Positions 22,032 through 32,423 of a stretch of DNA of 64,000 bases are shown here, piece after piece. Within the stretch, counting starts at the first letter, position 1. Each line of letters starts with the position of its first letter. The stretch spans positions 47,933,741-47,997,740 of the forward strand of contig CM041465.1 of the NCBI GenBank assembly GCA_023213395.1, read 5' to 3'. Origin of the DNA: Cycas panzhihuaensis (taxonomy: Eukaryota; Cycadophyta). Under the pieces are notes generated by a model. It was not told the origin of the DNA, searched no databases, and saw only the letters and a list, made by a program, of their open reading frames with translations. The position numbers and the translations under genes are program-made.

Positions 22032-22900
22032 ATGGCCTCTTCAATCATAACTTTGCCTGATCAAGAAAAACTAACTGATTCAAATTACCATATATGGAAA
22101 ATTAAAGTGGAAACTCTTTTAAGAGTTAAATATGCTTGGAACATTGTGAATGGGTCTGAAGTTCGTCCAAATGCAACGGATCCAAAGCTAGCAAGTTGGG
22201 AGGAGAGAGTTAATATAGGAATGCTCATTTTAAAGATGTCAGTTTCAGATTCACTTTTGGTGTATATAGAGAAATTAAACTCTTCGTCAGATATTTGAAA
22301 ATGTCTTGAGAATTTATATGGGCAGAAGAACAAAGCCAGGATAATTGCACTTAAGAGTTGTACAAACTACACATGAAGGAAAGTGAGACTGTAATAGAAT
22401 TCACACATAAAGTTATTTCAATTAGAAATAATCTATTGAGTGCAGGAGGTATGATTTCAGAACAAGAGCTGGTGGAACTGGTGGTAACCAAGTTACCAAG
22501 ATCTTTTGACATAACCATTAACACCATTACCAACAGTAACCAGATTGATAAAATGACTCTTGATGAATTAACTGGGTTGTTATTGAGACAGGAACAAAGG
22601 AACAAGTGCTATGAGGATTCTTTAGAATTGGAGGACGCATTTGCGTCCAGATTGAATCTAGGGCCACGTGGGCGAAACCAGGCTTGTGGGCAAGGATTGA
22701 TTCCAGTCATCAGAGGTCATGGACATTGGGAAGAATCCAGAGGACGTGGTCGAAGCAGAGATACCTGAATATGTTTCAACTGTGGAAAAACCGGGCACAT
22801 CTCTAGTGCATACAGAATTTTTGATATTTGTTACCACTGCGGGCAATCCGGGCGTTACCCATATCAATGCCCACAAAGAAGGATCGATATTCAGAGAGAG
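22032..22900 (+). pseudogene. gag: gag of element H, broken
   Basis: Gag starts MASSIITLPDQEKLTDSNYH and continues to LNSSSDI, where a stop (22297) and a frameshift (about 22360) occur. It resumes with ELYKLHMKESETVIEFTHK, LVVTKLPRSFDI and LRQEQRNKCYED, then an RG-rich linker. The two zinc knuckles read CFNCGKTGHISSAY and CYHCGQSGRYPYQC, so both have lost a ligand (Cys to Tyr in the first, His to Arg in the second). Confidence 0.85.
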
Positions 22901-22959
22901 AAACGACATGTTGTAGGATATAGCAAATAAAAAACAGAGGAAGAGGAAGAAGAGACTGC

Positions 22960-23999
22960 ATTCATTGTCGCTCTGGCCACAAGTCTAAAAGATGGAGACA
23001 TACGGTATGTTGATTCAGGAGCTTCGCGACACATGACCAATCGTGAAGATTAGTTTGAAACCTTAAAGCCTTGCGACTTCGACAAATCAATTGAACTAGG
23101 AGATAAATACCCACTTGACGTAAAGGGGGTAGGTACCATCGCCATCAATCTGCAAGGAAATGTAAAGAAAATTGGGAATGTTCTGTTAGTACCTGGCCTA
23201 AAAATGAATCTTCTTTCTATCTCACAACTTAGCAAAAAGGGGCTAAAGACAATTTTTGATGAAGGTGGTTATTGTCATATTCTAGTCATGAAAAACAATG
23301 GGGAAATCATTGCCAAAGGCATAATATGTAATGATCTATACAAACTTTTGTCAGATCCTGTGTTTTCCAATGTGGAAGAAAAAGCTTGTACTACTGTTAA
23401 AATTGATAATAAAATTTAACATTTGAAGTATGGACATCTTCCAATTGAAACACTAAAATCAATGGAAAAATCAGGAATAGTAAATGGGTTGCCCTATATT
23501 TCTTCTGACAACTTTTTTTGCAAAGGCTGCCAATTTGGCAAACAACATCGACATTCATTTAAAGAAAGCAGTTGGAGAGCACAATCAAATTTGGAATTAA
23601 TTCATACGGATTTGTGTGGTCCCATCACACCATTCTCAATCAATAGTTGCAGGTATTTTCTGACCTTCATTGATGATTTTACTCGAAGAGTATGGGTTTA
23701 CTTTCTTTACAACAAGTTAGAAGTTTTCGAAACATTCAAAGAATTTAAAGCAGAAGCAGAGCTGGAATCAGGAACAAAAATCAAGTGCATCAGATCAAAT
23801 GGAGGAGGTGAATACATCTCGAAGGAGTTTTTGAACTACTGTAAGTTGCACGGAATTCGCAGGCAGGTCACAACTCCATATACACCACAATCTAATGGAG
23901 TTGCACAAAGGAAAAACATTGCTCTAATGGAAATGGCCAGAAGCATGGTTTACGAAAAGCAAGTCCCAAAGTCATATTGGGCTGAGGCAATAAGCATTG
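22960..23999 (+). pseudogene. pol: protease and integrase of element H, truncated
   Basis: The protease motif YVDSGASRHMT is intact at about 23010-23040. The pre-integrase region (23204-23600) is open except for one stop at 23417 and holds LKYGHLPIETLKS and CKGCQFGKQHRHSF. In the integrase core HTDLCGPITPF keeps the first Asp, but RSNGGGEY has Asn for the second Asp and NGVAQRK has Gln for the catalytic Glu. The enzyme would be inactive. Confidence 0.86.
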
Positions 24000-24202
24000 T
24001 AGAAAGATTCTCTCATTGTCTTTATTGATCATTTGCAAATGTATAAATACAATTCAAAGGTACAAGACAAACGACAACTGCTTAATGAGATTGTGCCACT
24101 TGTCATTCTGGAGAAGGAGGGGGACAATGATACATGACCCTTACAAGAGACTTTAGACAACCTAGATAAAACATTATTCTAGACAAAATGTTACCTTTTA
24201 CA
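24000..24202 (-). repeat. 3' LTR of element I, 203 bp
   Basis: On the plus strand it runs TGTAGAAAG to CCTTTTACA. It resembles the LTRs of F (same ACCTTTTACA end and length). The polypurine tract ATTAAGAGGGGG (minus) adjoins it at 24203-24214. Confidence 0.85.
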
Positions 24203-24950
24203 CCCCCTCTTAATGTTTTATCTGTTTTAATCCTAAGTGATTTCTAAAACCAACAAATTTTTCCCTGTTAAGGGGTTTGGTGAGAACATCAACATTCTAT
24301 CTTTCTGACATGTAGTATAGGAGTTCAACGTCCTTGTTCTGTACTTTTTCCCTAATGAAATGGTGATGTACTTCTATATGTTTGGTTCTTGCATGCAACA
24401 TTGGATTCTTGGTCATTTTGATGGTACTTTGATTATGACAGAACAATTGAGTAGGAACTGTTTGTTCTTGTCCAAGGTTCTTCAGAAGTTGTCTGATCCA
24501 AATTTCTTCACATGTTGCATTGACTGTTGACTTATACTCGGCCTCTGTTGAAGACAAAGCAACTGCGTTGCTTTTTGCTGCTCCAGGAAATTAAGGACGT
24601 TCTTAAAAAAAAAAACAATATCCTGATGTTGATTTTTTGTCTGTTTTATCTCCAGCCTAGTCAGAGTCGCAAAAACCTATTAGCTGCATATTGTTATCTT
24701 TTCTGTATTCCAATCCAAGATTTATAGTTCCTTTTAGATACCTCAAGATTCTTTTTGCAGCGTTCCAATGAGGTATTTTGGGATTCTCCATAAATCTGGA
24801 AATTACACTGACTGCATAGGAAATGTCCGGTCGGGTGGCTATAAGATAAATTAGACTTCCAATCAGTTGTTTGTACATTGTTGCATTAACTGATTGTGCC
24901 TCTTGTTCTGTGTTCAATACACATCCTGTTTCCATTGGAGTGGTTACACT
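24203..24950 (-). pseudogene. RNase H end and RT tail of element I (left piece)
   Basis: On the minus strand it reads TPMETGCVLNTEQEAQSVNA, LIGSLIYLIATRPDISYAVS and LRYLKGTINLGLEYR, then a frame change, then STEAEYKSTVNATCEEIWIR and HHHFIREKVQNKDVELLYY. It ends at the TSD copy ACACT (24946-24950). The adjoining RT codons resume at 32424 beyond element J. Confidence 0.88.
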
Positions 24951-25501
24951 TGTGAAAAGAGGCTAGATGGCCTCAACAGTCCCAAGATCTAGAAACTAGG
25001 ATCCCTCTAGTTCTAGTTGCAGAAATACAAACAAGTATAATAATCTCAAGGAAAATAGAGAGCAAAGAGACAAAGCACAAATGAAGGAGCAAGAGAAAAT
25101 GATACCCAATATGTGGAGTTGGAATTGGTCCAACCTCCAAAGAATGAACAGTTTGATTAGCAAGCGTGACATAACAATATGGCTCCAACTCTCTTATGAG
25201 ACAATGAGGAGAGGTCTCATTATATAGAGTGAAATGAGAGACCTAAGGCCTTGGATGTTTGACAAGTGTCAAACATCCAAGATACATGCCTTGCATGTAG
25301 GACATGTGTCCTTCGGGCTCTCATGTGAGCAAAAATGCATGAGGGTCCATTTGACCCTTTAGTGACAACGTTGTGTCACTAGAAAGAATGTGGGTGTGCA
25401 CTTTATCACTTAAGTGATAAGTCACCCCTAAAGTACAAAAGTACACATATTACATAAGAATTAAAGTACATAATCTTAACATGTAAACATAAGGTTTAAC
25501 A
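24951..25501 (-). repeat. 3' LTR of element J, 551 bp
   Basis: On the plus strand it runs TGTGAAAAGAGG to GGTTTAACA, with the inverted repeat at 25252-25281 and the palindrome core at 25403-25420. The polypurine tract (minus ATGAAGGGGG) is at 25502-25511. Confidence 0.95.
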
Positions 25502-25712
25502 CCCCCTTCATTTACAATGTTAAGTCGGACACCAAGACCATCTCTGAATTTTACAAACTTTTCTCTACCAAGAGGTTTGGTAAAGATGTCTGCTGTCTAC
25601 TCCTCTGTAGGTCTGTACTGGAGGTTGATCTCACCATTCTGCACATGCTCTCTGATGAAGTGATGGTGAACCTCGATGTGTTTTGTCCGCGCATGAAACA
25701 CTGGATTCTTAG

Positions 25713-26161
25713 CTAACTTGAGCACACTTTGATTGTCGCAATGTATCCTGGTGGGGTGACCCTGCTCAAGTCCAAGTTCTCCAAGAATCCGTCGTAGCCA
25801 GATAGCCTCACAAGTTCTTGTTGGCTGACTTTGTACTCTGCTTCAGTGGAGGACAATGTAACATTGGGTTGCTTCTTGCAACTCCACGAAACAACTGCTG
25901 AACCAAGGGAAAAACAGTATCCCGAGGTTGATCTTCTGCTATCTTGGCAACCTGCCCAATCAGATTCTGAGAACCCTTCCAGAGTGAAGTTCTCATTATA
26001 TGCATACTCAAGGCCATGCTGCAATGTGCCTTTGATGTACTTAAGTATGCGTTTGGCTGCATTTCAATGTGTCTAATTGTGTTGAGACATGTAACGTGAG
26101 CAAATCCCAACAACAAATGAAATATCTGGTCGAGTGTTGGTGAGATAAATGAGACTCCCAA
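25713..26161 (-). pseudogene. RNase H of element J
   Basis: It reads LEYAYNENFTLEGFSESDWAG, SRRSTSGYCFSLGSAVVSWS and STEAEYK on the minus strand (26024-25713), with a frameshift after EYK that replaces the expected AAVSAACE by VSQQELV. Confidence 0.82.
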
Positions 26162-27064
26162 TCAACTGCCGGTAAAGTGTGGGATCTGCTGGTGCAGCTT
26201 TCTCATTGAGAGTAAGCTTAGATCCATTCTCCATAGGTGTAGGCGCTGTTTTGCAGTCGTGCATTCTGAACCGCTGCAAAATGTCCCAAAAATATTTCGC
26301 TTGGGAGATGAAGATATAGCTGTACATTGCCATATCTCAAAGCCTAAAAAATAATGGAGAAGTCCAAGATCTGTCATCTCGAAACTTCTCTTTAAGTCAT
26401 CTTGGAGAATATGAATCATCTTAGTGTCACTACCAGTGATCACTAAGTTATCTACATACAAGGCAACAAAAATTACATGGTTCTTTTCATGTTTTATATA
26501 CAGATTAGGATCTGAAGTAGATCGATGAAACCCATGTCTCAAGAAGTAGTCATCGATCTTCGAGTACCATGCTCTTGGAGCTTGTTTCAAGCCATATAAC
26601 GCCTTTTTTAGGCGATATACAAGATGCTGCTTGCCTTGTACTTTGTAACCGGGAGGTTGCTCCAAATATACCTCCTCCTGAAGATCGCCATTAAGAAAGG
26701 CGCTCTTCACGTCCATCTGGTAAACAGGCCATTTGCATTGAGTAACTAAGGCCAAGAGAAGTCTGATGGTATTCATGTTCGCCACTGGTGCAAAAGTTTC
26801 TTCATAATCTATGCCTTCTTTTTGTTTAAATCCTTTTGCGACAAGGCGTGCTTTCTGCCTTTTAAGTGAACCATCATAATGGAATTTGGTCTTGTAGACC
26901 CATTTGCAACTGATTGCCTGTTTGTGTTTAGGCAATTCGACCAAATTCCAAGTTCTATTCTTTTCAATAGAATGGATTTCTTCATCCATGGCAGCCTTCC
27001 AATTTTCATTTTTAGAAGCCTCCTCAAAAGTGGAAGGCTCATCAACACAAAGCACTCCAGCCAT
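26162..27064 (-). CDS. reverse transcriptase of element J, 300 aa open frame, catalytically dead
   Basis: The open frame holds the copia RT (RVT_2) from the EASKNENWKAAMDEEI region through [50 protein letters not shown] and [19 protein letters not shown]. The YVDDL active site reads YVDNL (minus strand 26458-26444): the second catalytic Asp codon GAC has become AAC at 26449-26447. DNA synthesis should be abolished, although the frame is intact. The last 40 or so codons are out of register with the family. Confidence 0.88.
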   Translation of the reverse strand: MAGVLCVDEPSTFEEASKNENWKAAMDEEIHSIEKNRTWNLVELPKHKQAISCKWVYKTKFHYDGSLKRQKARLVAKGFKQKEGIDYEETFAPVANMNTIRLLLALVTQCKWPVYQMDVKSAFLNGDLQEEVYLEQPPGYKVQGKQHLVYRLKKALYGLKQAPRAWYSKIDDYFLRHGFHRSTSDPNLYIKHEKNHVIFVALYVDNLVITGSDTKMIHILQDDLKRSFEMTDLGLLHYFLGFEIWQCTAISSSPKRNIFGTFCSGSECTTAKQRLHLWRMDLSLLSMRKLHQQIPHFTGS

Positions 27065-27085
27065 AAGTGCATAATTGGTTTCTTC

Positions 27086-28260
27086 TTAGATATTTAGATG
27101 GACGTTTTCCTTCAATGATGTGGCCGTCACTGAGCTTTGTGTGTACCATTTGGGTAACTTTTGAACTAAAGTTACTTGAACCTCAAGATTTTCTGGGGTA
27201 AGTGGTTGGTCAACAGAAGATGTGCTTGGATCAAGTGGAGCAAATTTAGTTGAAGTAGACGGTCCGGTGATCACGAGATGATGAACATGGTGTAGAGGAT
27301 TGAGAGGGAAGGAAGGCCTCAACAATCTTCTTGCCTTTGTCAACGGGAGGTTGCATGGATGCTGTTCGCACCTCCTTGTGATCTTCTTCAGCAAAGATGA
27401 CATCTCTTGAGAGATGCATTTTCTTCCCTATTGGATCATACAACTTGTAGGCTTTCTTTGTGAATGGCATACCCTACAAAGATGCATTTTAGACTATGTT
27501 TGTCTAATTTCTTCCTTTCGATCGGGAATGTGCATATAAGCAATGCACCCAAAAGTCCTCAAATGGCTGACAGTAGGCTTTTTGCCAGATCATGCCTCCT
27601 CGAGTGTCATGTTGGTGACTGCTGTAGTAGGACTGCGATTGGGCACATAGGCAGCTGTGTGAAATGCTTACACTTGATGGCTCGAGTGAGTCCTTGTGCA
27701 TGCATCATAGCTTTGGCTCGATTGGCCAAAGTTACATTCGTCGTTCGGAGACTCCGTTTTGTTGAGGAGTGTGAGGTATAGTTAGTTGTCTCCGAATGCC
27801 GTTATCCTTGTAGTATTGTGTGAATTCATTTGATGTAAATTCACCTCCATTGTCTGTCTTGAATGTTTTGATTGAGTAGCCAGACTCATTTTCCACTTCA
27901 AGCTTGAATTCTTTGAACTTGGAAAATGCTTCAGATTTGTTTTTGATGAAATAGACCCAGACTTTGTGAGAAAAGTCATCAATGAAGGAGATGTAATACA
28001 AAGCTCCTCTAAAAGATGTTGTGGTCATTGGTCCACACAAATCCGAATGTACCAACTGCAGAGGATGTGATGCACGCCACGCTTTGCCTTTAGGGAAAGG
28101 CAAGCGATTCTGAGTTCCCATAATGCACGCTTGACAAAGACATTTTGTTCCATAGATCTTTGGAAGCCCATGTACCATGTTCTTGTTGATCATCTGCCTC
28201 AAATTATCTGTAAGCTCAAATGGCCTAGACGTTGATGCCAAAGTTGCATCTTGGACAAGT
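27086..28260 (-). pseudogene. integrase of element J with C-terminal linker
   Basis: On the minus strand (28241-27732) it reads LRQMINKNMVHGLPKIYGTK, HSDLCGPM, KTDNGGEFTS and QQNGVSERRM, so the D-D-E triad is present. After RRM there is a frameshift; the C-terminal domain continues as GKKMHLSRDVIFAEED (27470-27246) and a Ser/Pro-rich linker to the RT. Confidence 0.84.
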
Positions 28261-28404
28261 AAGGAGTGACAATGGAACCAAAGTAAGCAGAATCAAGTGT
28301 TATATTATTTGCATCCAACTTGTAGAGGCCTTGATCCTCATAGCCAACAGCTACTACTTGGTCTTCTTTGTCACTAATTATACATTTCCCTTTTAGAATA
28401 ATAC

Positions 28405-28659
28405 ACTCATTTGTTGCTTGTCCAACTTGCTAACAGATAGTAAGTTTTTGTCCATTGAAGGTATTAAATAGGCATTGCCATCGGGAAATGTGGAGGAAGG
28501 ATTTGATGAAGAAGAAAATGGAGTTATTGTGACTCATTTGTTGCTTGTCCAACTTGCTAACAGATAGTAAGTTTTTGTCCATTGAAGGTATTAAATAGGC
28601 ATTGCCATCGGGAAATGTGAAGGAAGGATTTGATGAAGAAGAAAATGGAGTTATTGTGC
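28405..28659. repeat. 127/128 bp tandem duplication inside element J
   Basis: Two adjacent copies, 28405-28531 and 28532-28659, start ACTCATTTGTTGCTTG and end GTTATTGTG. They differ by only about two positions, one an inserted A. The unit comes from the protease/pre-integrase coding region (SKLDKQQMS) and disrupts the frame. Confidence 0.93.
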
Positions 28660-29095
28660 CTACTTCAGAAATTTTGACAAATTGATTATTCCCAAAGGTC
28701 ATTGATTGACCTTTGCCTTCCTTGATGTTGGTGAGGAGCTCTTCACTTCCAGTCATGTGTTGTGAAGCTCCAGAATCAATGATCCAAGTTTCATCAACCT
28801 TGGATGTTTGATATGCACAAAATAGTTTGTCTGCATCTGCAAATTGATTAAAGTGGCGTTGATTGCCACCTCTGAAACCCCCCCTTCCTCTTTGACCTCC
28901 TCGATAGGCACCTCGATTTGGTCGAAGGGGTTCTTCTTCTTCGAAAGCTATGTTGGTACCGCCGACATGGTCGCTATCGCTGATTCGGATGACGTGGTGC
29001 AATGGCGTAGATCTGCTTGCTTTTTCTCGACAATCGGTGCTATGTGGCGGGTTTGCCACAATAATGACATACAACTTTGGTCCTTGAAGATCCAA
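28430..29095 (-). pseudogene. protease region of element J
   Basis: The frame begins in the zinc knuckle overlap and reads an RG-rich linker (RGGQRGRGGFRGGNQRHFN), WIIDSGASQHMTGSEELL with the catalytic Asp intact (about 28745-28790), then LLSVSKLDKQQMS where the tandem duplication breaks it. Confidence 0.82.
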
Positions 29096-29807
29096 TGTTC
29101 ATGTTCCCAAATGACTTTGAAAGTGCGAGGTTTGGGTTCTTTGTTTGGCCTTTGAATTGGCGTGAATGCACTGATGTAGCTGGTTCCTCCTCATTATCCT
29201 TAGTGTAGATTTGTTCTTCTTGAAGTAGCGGACTTTCAAATTCGTTGAATGTCATAGTTTTGAGAGAACCATCTCTTGTAGTAGACGAAATGAAGCCATT
29301 GTAGTCCTTGGGTAAGGCTTTGGTGATGGAAGTGATCAATTCATCCCTTGTAGCTAGACTACCAAGTGTATTCAGTTCATTACATACCTCCTTGATGGAG
29401 GAAAGGAAAGCCGGCATGGGCTTGACAAACTTAACAGAATACAATTTTGCCTTAACCATTAAAATGCGAGCTTGATCTCGCCTTTCATACAATGAGGACA
29501 AAGTGTCCCAAGCTTCCTTAGAAGTTTTAGCACAAGCAATATTCTGATCTACATGCACATCAACAATCATGTGAAGGAATGCCAAAGCGATTTCATCTTT
29601 GGCTTCCCAAGCAGCAAGTAAAGCATCATCAGGTTCCACAGTAACATCGCCATTGATAACAGGTGCTGGTCGAGGTAATCTCCCAGAAACATAACTCCAA
29701 AATTTGTTCATGATTAGCAAGTTCTGAGTGAGTCTCTTCCATTCTTGATAATTATCTTGCCCTGTTAACCGAATGGTGCATGCATTTAGCATGTTTATGG
29801 CGACCAT
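29040..29807 (-). CDS. gag: Gag of element J, 255 aa, ends in the zinc knuckle
   Basis: It starts MVAINMLNACTIRLTGQ at 29807 and is continuous through the UBN2-type Gag domain (EAWDTLSSLYERRDQAR, KLYSVKFVKPMPAFLSSIK, LPKDYNGFISSTTRDGS) to NMNIGSSRTKVVCHYCGKPAT, then stop. One missing G in the GH codons truncates the zinc knuckle. The identical lesion is in B. The capsid domain is otherwise intact, the best preserved Gag in the window. Confidence 0.87.
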   Translation of the reverse strand: MVAINMLNACTIRLTGQDNYQEWKRLTQNLLIMNKFWSYVSGRLPRPAPVINGDVTVEPDDALLAAWEAKDEIALAFLHMIVDVHVDQNIACAKTSKEAWDTLSSLYERRDQARILMVKAKLYSVKFVKPMPAFLSSIKEVCNELNTLGSLATRDELITSITKALPKDYNGFISSTTRDGSLKTMTFNEFESPLLQEEQIYTKDNEEEPATSVHSRQFKGQTKNPNLALSKSFGNMNIGSSRTKVVCHYCGKPAT

Positions 29808-31853
29808 GTTTGGGTTTATAAAAGCTTGAAGCTAGCAGATAACCTGAAAACTCAAAGCTTTCGTCGCTTAAGTTCCACCTTCTAACGAAACCAACAGTCC
29901 CAATCTTACTAGAAGATCCAACAACTGAATGGAATGATGAGGGATGGAGGACTAGGCTATGGATTTGGTCCAACTTGATCTTATAGAGGAGATCCAATAG
30001 TTGGCCAAGTTAAATCTAGGACAAGGCAGGTAGGGTTGATCTGCATGGACGTACCATGCTTTCCCTGGGATTCACAGCCCCAATAACACCATTTTCGAAC
30101 CTCCTTTCCCTCAAGTAGCCTTAATTGTCGTGCACTGACCGTACGGTCGGTTGGTCCCCTAGGGAATGCACCAAGCTTAAGATTAATTTAGAGGCAAGGT
30201 TTGAACCTTTTTCGGGCCTCTCCAACAGATTTTAAGTCACTTTTTAGCAAATTTTAAGTGAACTTAGATTTCTTTTTGCTTGGAAAATATACTTATGAAA
30301 ATGCTTTGATTAGCTTTACAATGAAAAGTGGCTTCAAGAGGAAGCAATGTAAGTACATCAATATGAACACTAGTAGTGTTTTTACAATGAGCACTTTAAT
30401 GAAAAATGTCATGCTTTGTTGATCCAAGTAAGAAACCAAATGCTTGATTACAATAAGTTTTGCAAAGTACTTTTTGAAAAAAAAAAGGGCTTAAGTACTG
30501 AAAAGAAGTAATGCAAAACTTGTAATGAAGATACAAGTGGGTTCCTTTTAATGCTGAAAAAGTGAAGGTAAGAGAACCATTTGCATGAAAATGGACATCA
30601 AGCACCAAGTGTTGGGACTTTAAATTAGTCCCAACGATCAAAAGAAGAAGTGATTTTTATTAAGTACAAAGTGTTTTGAACCCTCTTTGAGACTAAGGGT
30701 TATTAGGTCACCATGCAAGGTGCCTTAAAAGTGTTTAAAAATTAGTGATAAATATCACTTTTTTGATATGAAAAACACTTGAAATCATACATTAAAGTCA
30801 ATTAACACTTGTTCGAAAACCTTGAAAATGCCATAGAAGAGCTCAGATTCGACTCAGTATACTTGCTTTATCTTATTCAGCAAGCGTTTACCATGTAGCA
30901 TGTAGCTTCAGAAAACAACACTTTAAGTATGAAAACAACTCTTTAAGTATGAAAAACAGCTCTCATAAATCATGGAAAACAACTCTTTAAGTATGAAAAC
31001 ACAGCTGTTTAAGTATGAAAACAGCTCTTTAAGTATGAAAACACAGCTGTTTAAGTATGAAAACAGCTCTTTAAGTATGAAAACAACTCTCATAAAGTAT
31101 GAAAACAACTCTTTAAGTATGAAAAACAGCTGTCATAAAGTATGAAAACAACTATTTAAGTATGAAAAACAACTGTCATAAAGTATGAAAACAACTCTTT
31201 AAGTATGAAAACACAGCTGTTTATGTATGAAAACAGCTCTTTAAGTATGAAAACAACTCTCATAAATCATGGAAAACAGCTCTTTAAGTATGAAAACACA
31301 ATTGTTTAAGTATGAAAACAGCTCTTTAAGTATGAAGACCAACAATTTTTTATGCTTTTTGAGTGGGATTTCAAGGCTAAAAATGCCCAGAAATTGATCC
31401 ACAGCCTGCAAGAGGATTAATAACTTGAAACAAACTTCATTAAAGAGTTTCAGTGAGCTGCATAATATGCCAAAGACGAACTATGAGAAGAAACAGTTCA
31501 GAAAATTTGATTTTTAATGAAAAAAACCATGAAAAACGTGAGTACTTTGCTCAAAAACCTTGTAAAAAATCTGAAAAAAATTTCAGATTTGAGTATGGAA
31601 AGCTCCTCCTTTTAAACTACTCCAGCAAAGGCTTGAACCTGCATGCTGCACTCTTGATAAAAGTCTGAAAAAGCTTTCAGATCTGAAATGTACTTGCTCT
31701 AGCCTGCAAATGTAGCTCCAAAAGCTTGAACCTGCAAAAAAAAATCTTCAAAACAAACTTTGGATCGCCTTGGTCTGAAGGTCGTCACCAAGGGTTTGTA
31801 GCTTTCTTCAAATCTCCTTGAGCGGTGCAAACTGAGCAGGAGCTAGTCTCCTC
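29808..31853 (-). other. long untranslated leader of element J
   Basis: About 2 kb between gag and PBS without a recognisable gene. The part next to gag matches the leader of C. It contains the palindrome GACCGTACGGTC at about 30137 and a minisatellite at 30912-31337. A segment near 31340-31430 (GCTTTTTGAGTGGG, TGATCCACAGCCTGCAAG) recurs in K at 36816-36880. Confidence 0.78.
30912..31337. repeat. minisatellite in the leader of J
   Basis: About 20 imperfect tandem units built on TTTAAGTATGAAAACA with CTCT, AGCTGT or CAACTC fillers, giving repeat spacings of roughly 16-26 bp and higher-order alternation. C, the other long-leader relative, lacks it. Confidence 0.93.
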
Positions 31854-31867
31854 TTGCTCTGATACCA
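31854..31867 (-). promoter_or_regulatory. primer binding site of element J
   Basis: The minus strand reads TGGTATCAGAGCAA, the canonical initiator tRNA-Met site, two bases from the LTR end. Confidence 0.9.
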
Positions 31868-31869
31868 AA

Positions 31870-32423
31870 TGTGAAAAGAGGCTAGATGGCCTCAACAATC
31901 CCAAGATCTAGAAACTAGGATCACTCTAGTTCTAGTTGGAGAAATACAAACAAGTATAATAATCTCAAGGAAAATAGAGAGCAAAGAGACAAAGCACAAA
32001 TGAAGGAGCAAGAGAAAATGATACCCAATATGTGGAGTTGGAATTGGTCCAACCTCCAAAGAATGAACAGTTTGATTAGCAAGCGACAAAGATAACAATC
32101 TGACTCCAACTCTCTTATGAGACAATGAGGAGAGGTCTCATTATATAGAGTGAAAGGAGAGACTTAAGGCCTTAGATGTTTGACAAGTGTCAAACATCCA
32201 AGATACATGCCTTGCATGTAGGACATGTGTCCTTTTGGGCTCTCATGTGAGCAAAAATGCATGAGGGTCCATTTGACCCTTTAGTGACAACGTTGTGTCA
32301 CTAGAAAGAATGTGGGTGTGCACTTTATCACTTAAGTGATAAGTCACCCCTAAAGTACAAAAGTACACATATTACATAAGAATTAAAGTACATAATCTTA
32401 ACATGTAAACATAAGGTTTAACA
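31870..32423 (-). repeat. 5' LTR of element J, 554 bp
   Basis: It matches 24951-25501. On the sense strand it carries the palindrome core (32325-32342), an AGTGACA-ACGTTG-TGTCACT inverted repeat (32283-32302), the promoter inverted repeat (32172-32201) and CTATATAA (about 32141-32148). Confidence 0.95.

Larger units (their letters stand above)
21133..23999 (+). mobile_element. Ty1/copia element H (family 2), 3' truncated
   Basis: It has a 5' LTR (21133-21343), PBS (21344-21358), leader, gag from ATG 22032, two zinc knuckles, protease, pre-integrase and integrase, and ends abruptly after YWAEAIS at 23999 where the LTR of I starts. RT, RNase H and the 3' LTR are absent from the window. Confidence 0.88.
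24951..32423 (-). mobile_element. Ty1/copia element J (family 1), complete structure, inactive
   Basis: This is a 7.47 kb minus-strand element with LTRs 24951-25501 and 31870-32423, PBS, 2 kb leader, gag, pol and polypurine tract. A perfect TSD ACACT (24946-24950, 32424-32428) shows insertion into the RT of element I. By eye the LTRs are about 97-98% identical. RT carries a dead active site (YVDN), gag-pol is frameshifted at the zinc knuckle, and the protease/pre-integrase region contains a 127 bp tandem duplication. Confidence 0.97.

Noticed and set aside
30923-31108. 61-codon ORF of repeated FILKELFSYLNSC peptide on the minus strand
   Set aside because: It is only the translation of the minisatellite.
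30912-31337. CRISPR-like array of short repeats
   Set aside because: Units are adjacent, variable in length and lack unique spacers. The surroundings are a plant retrotransposon leader, so it is a minisatellite.
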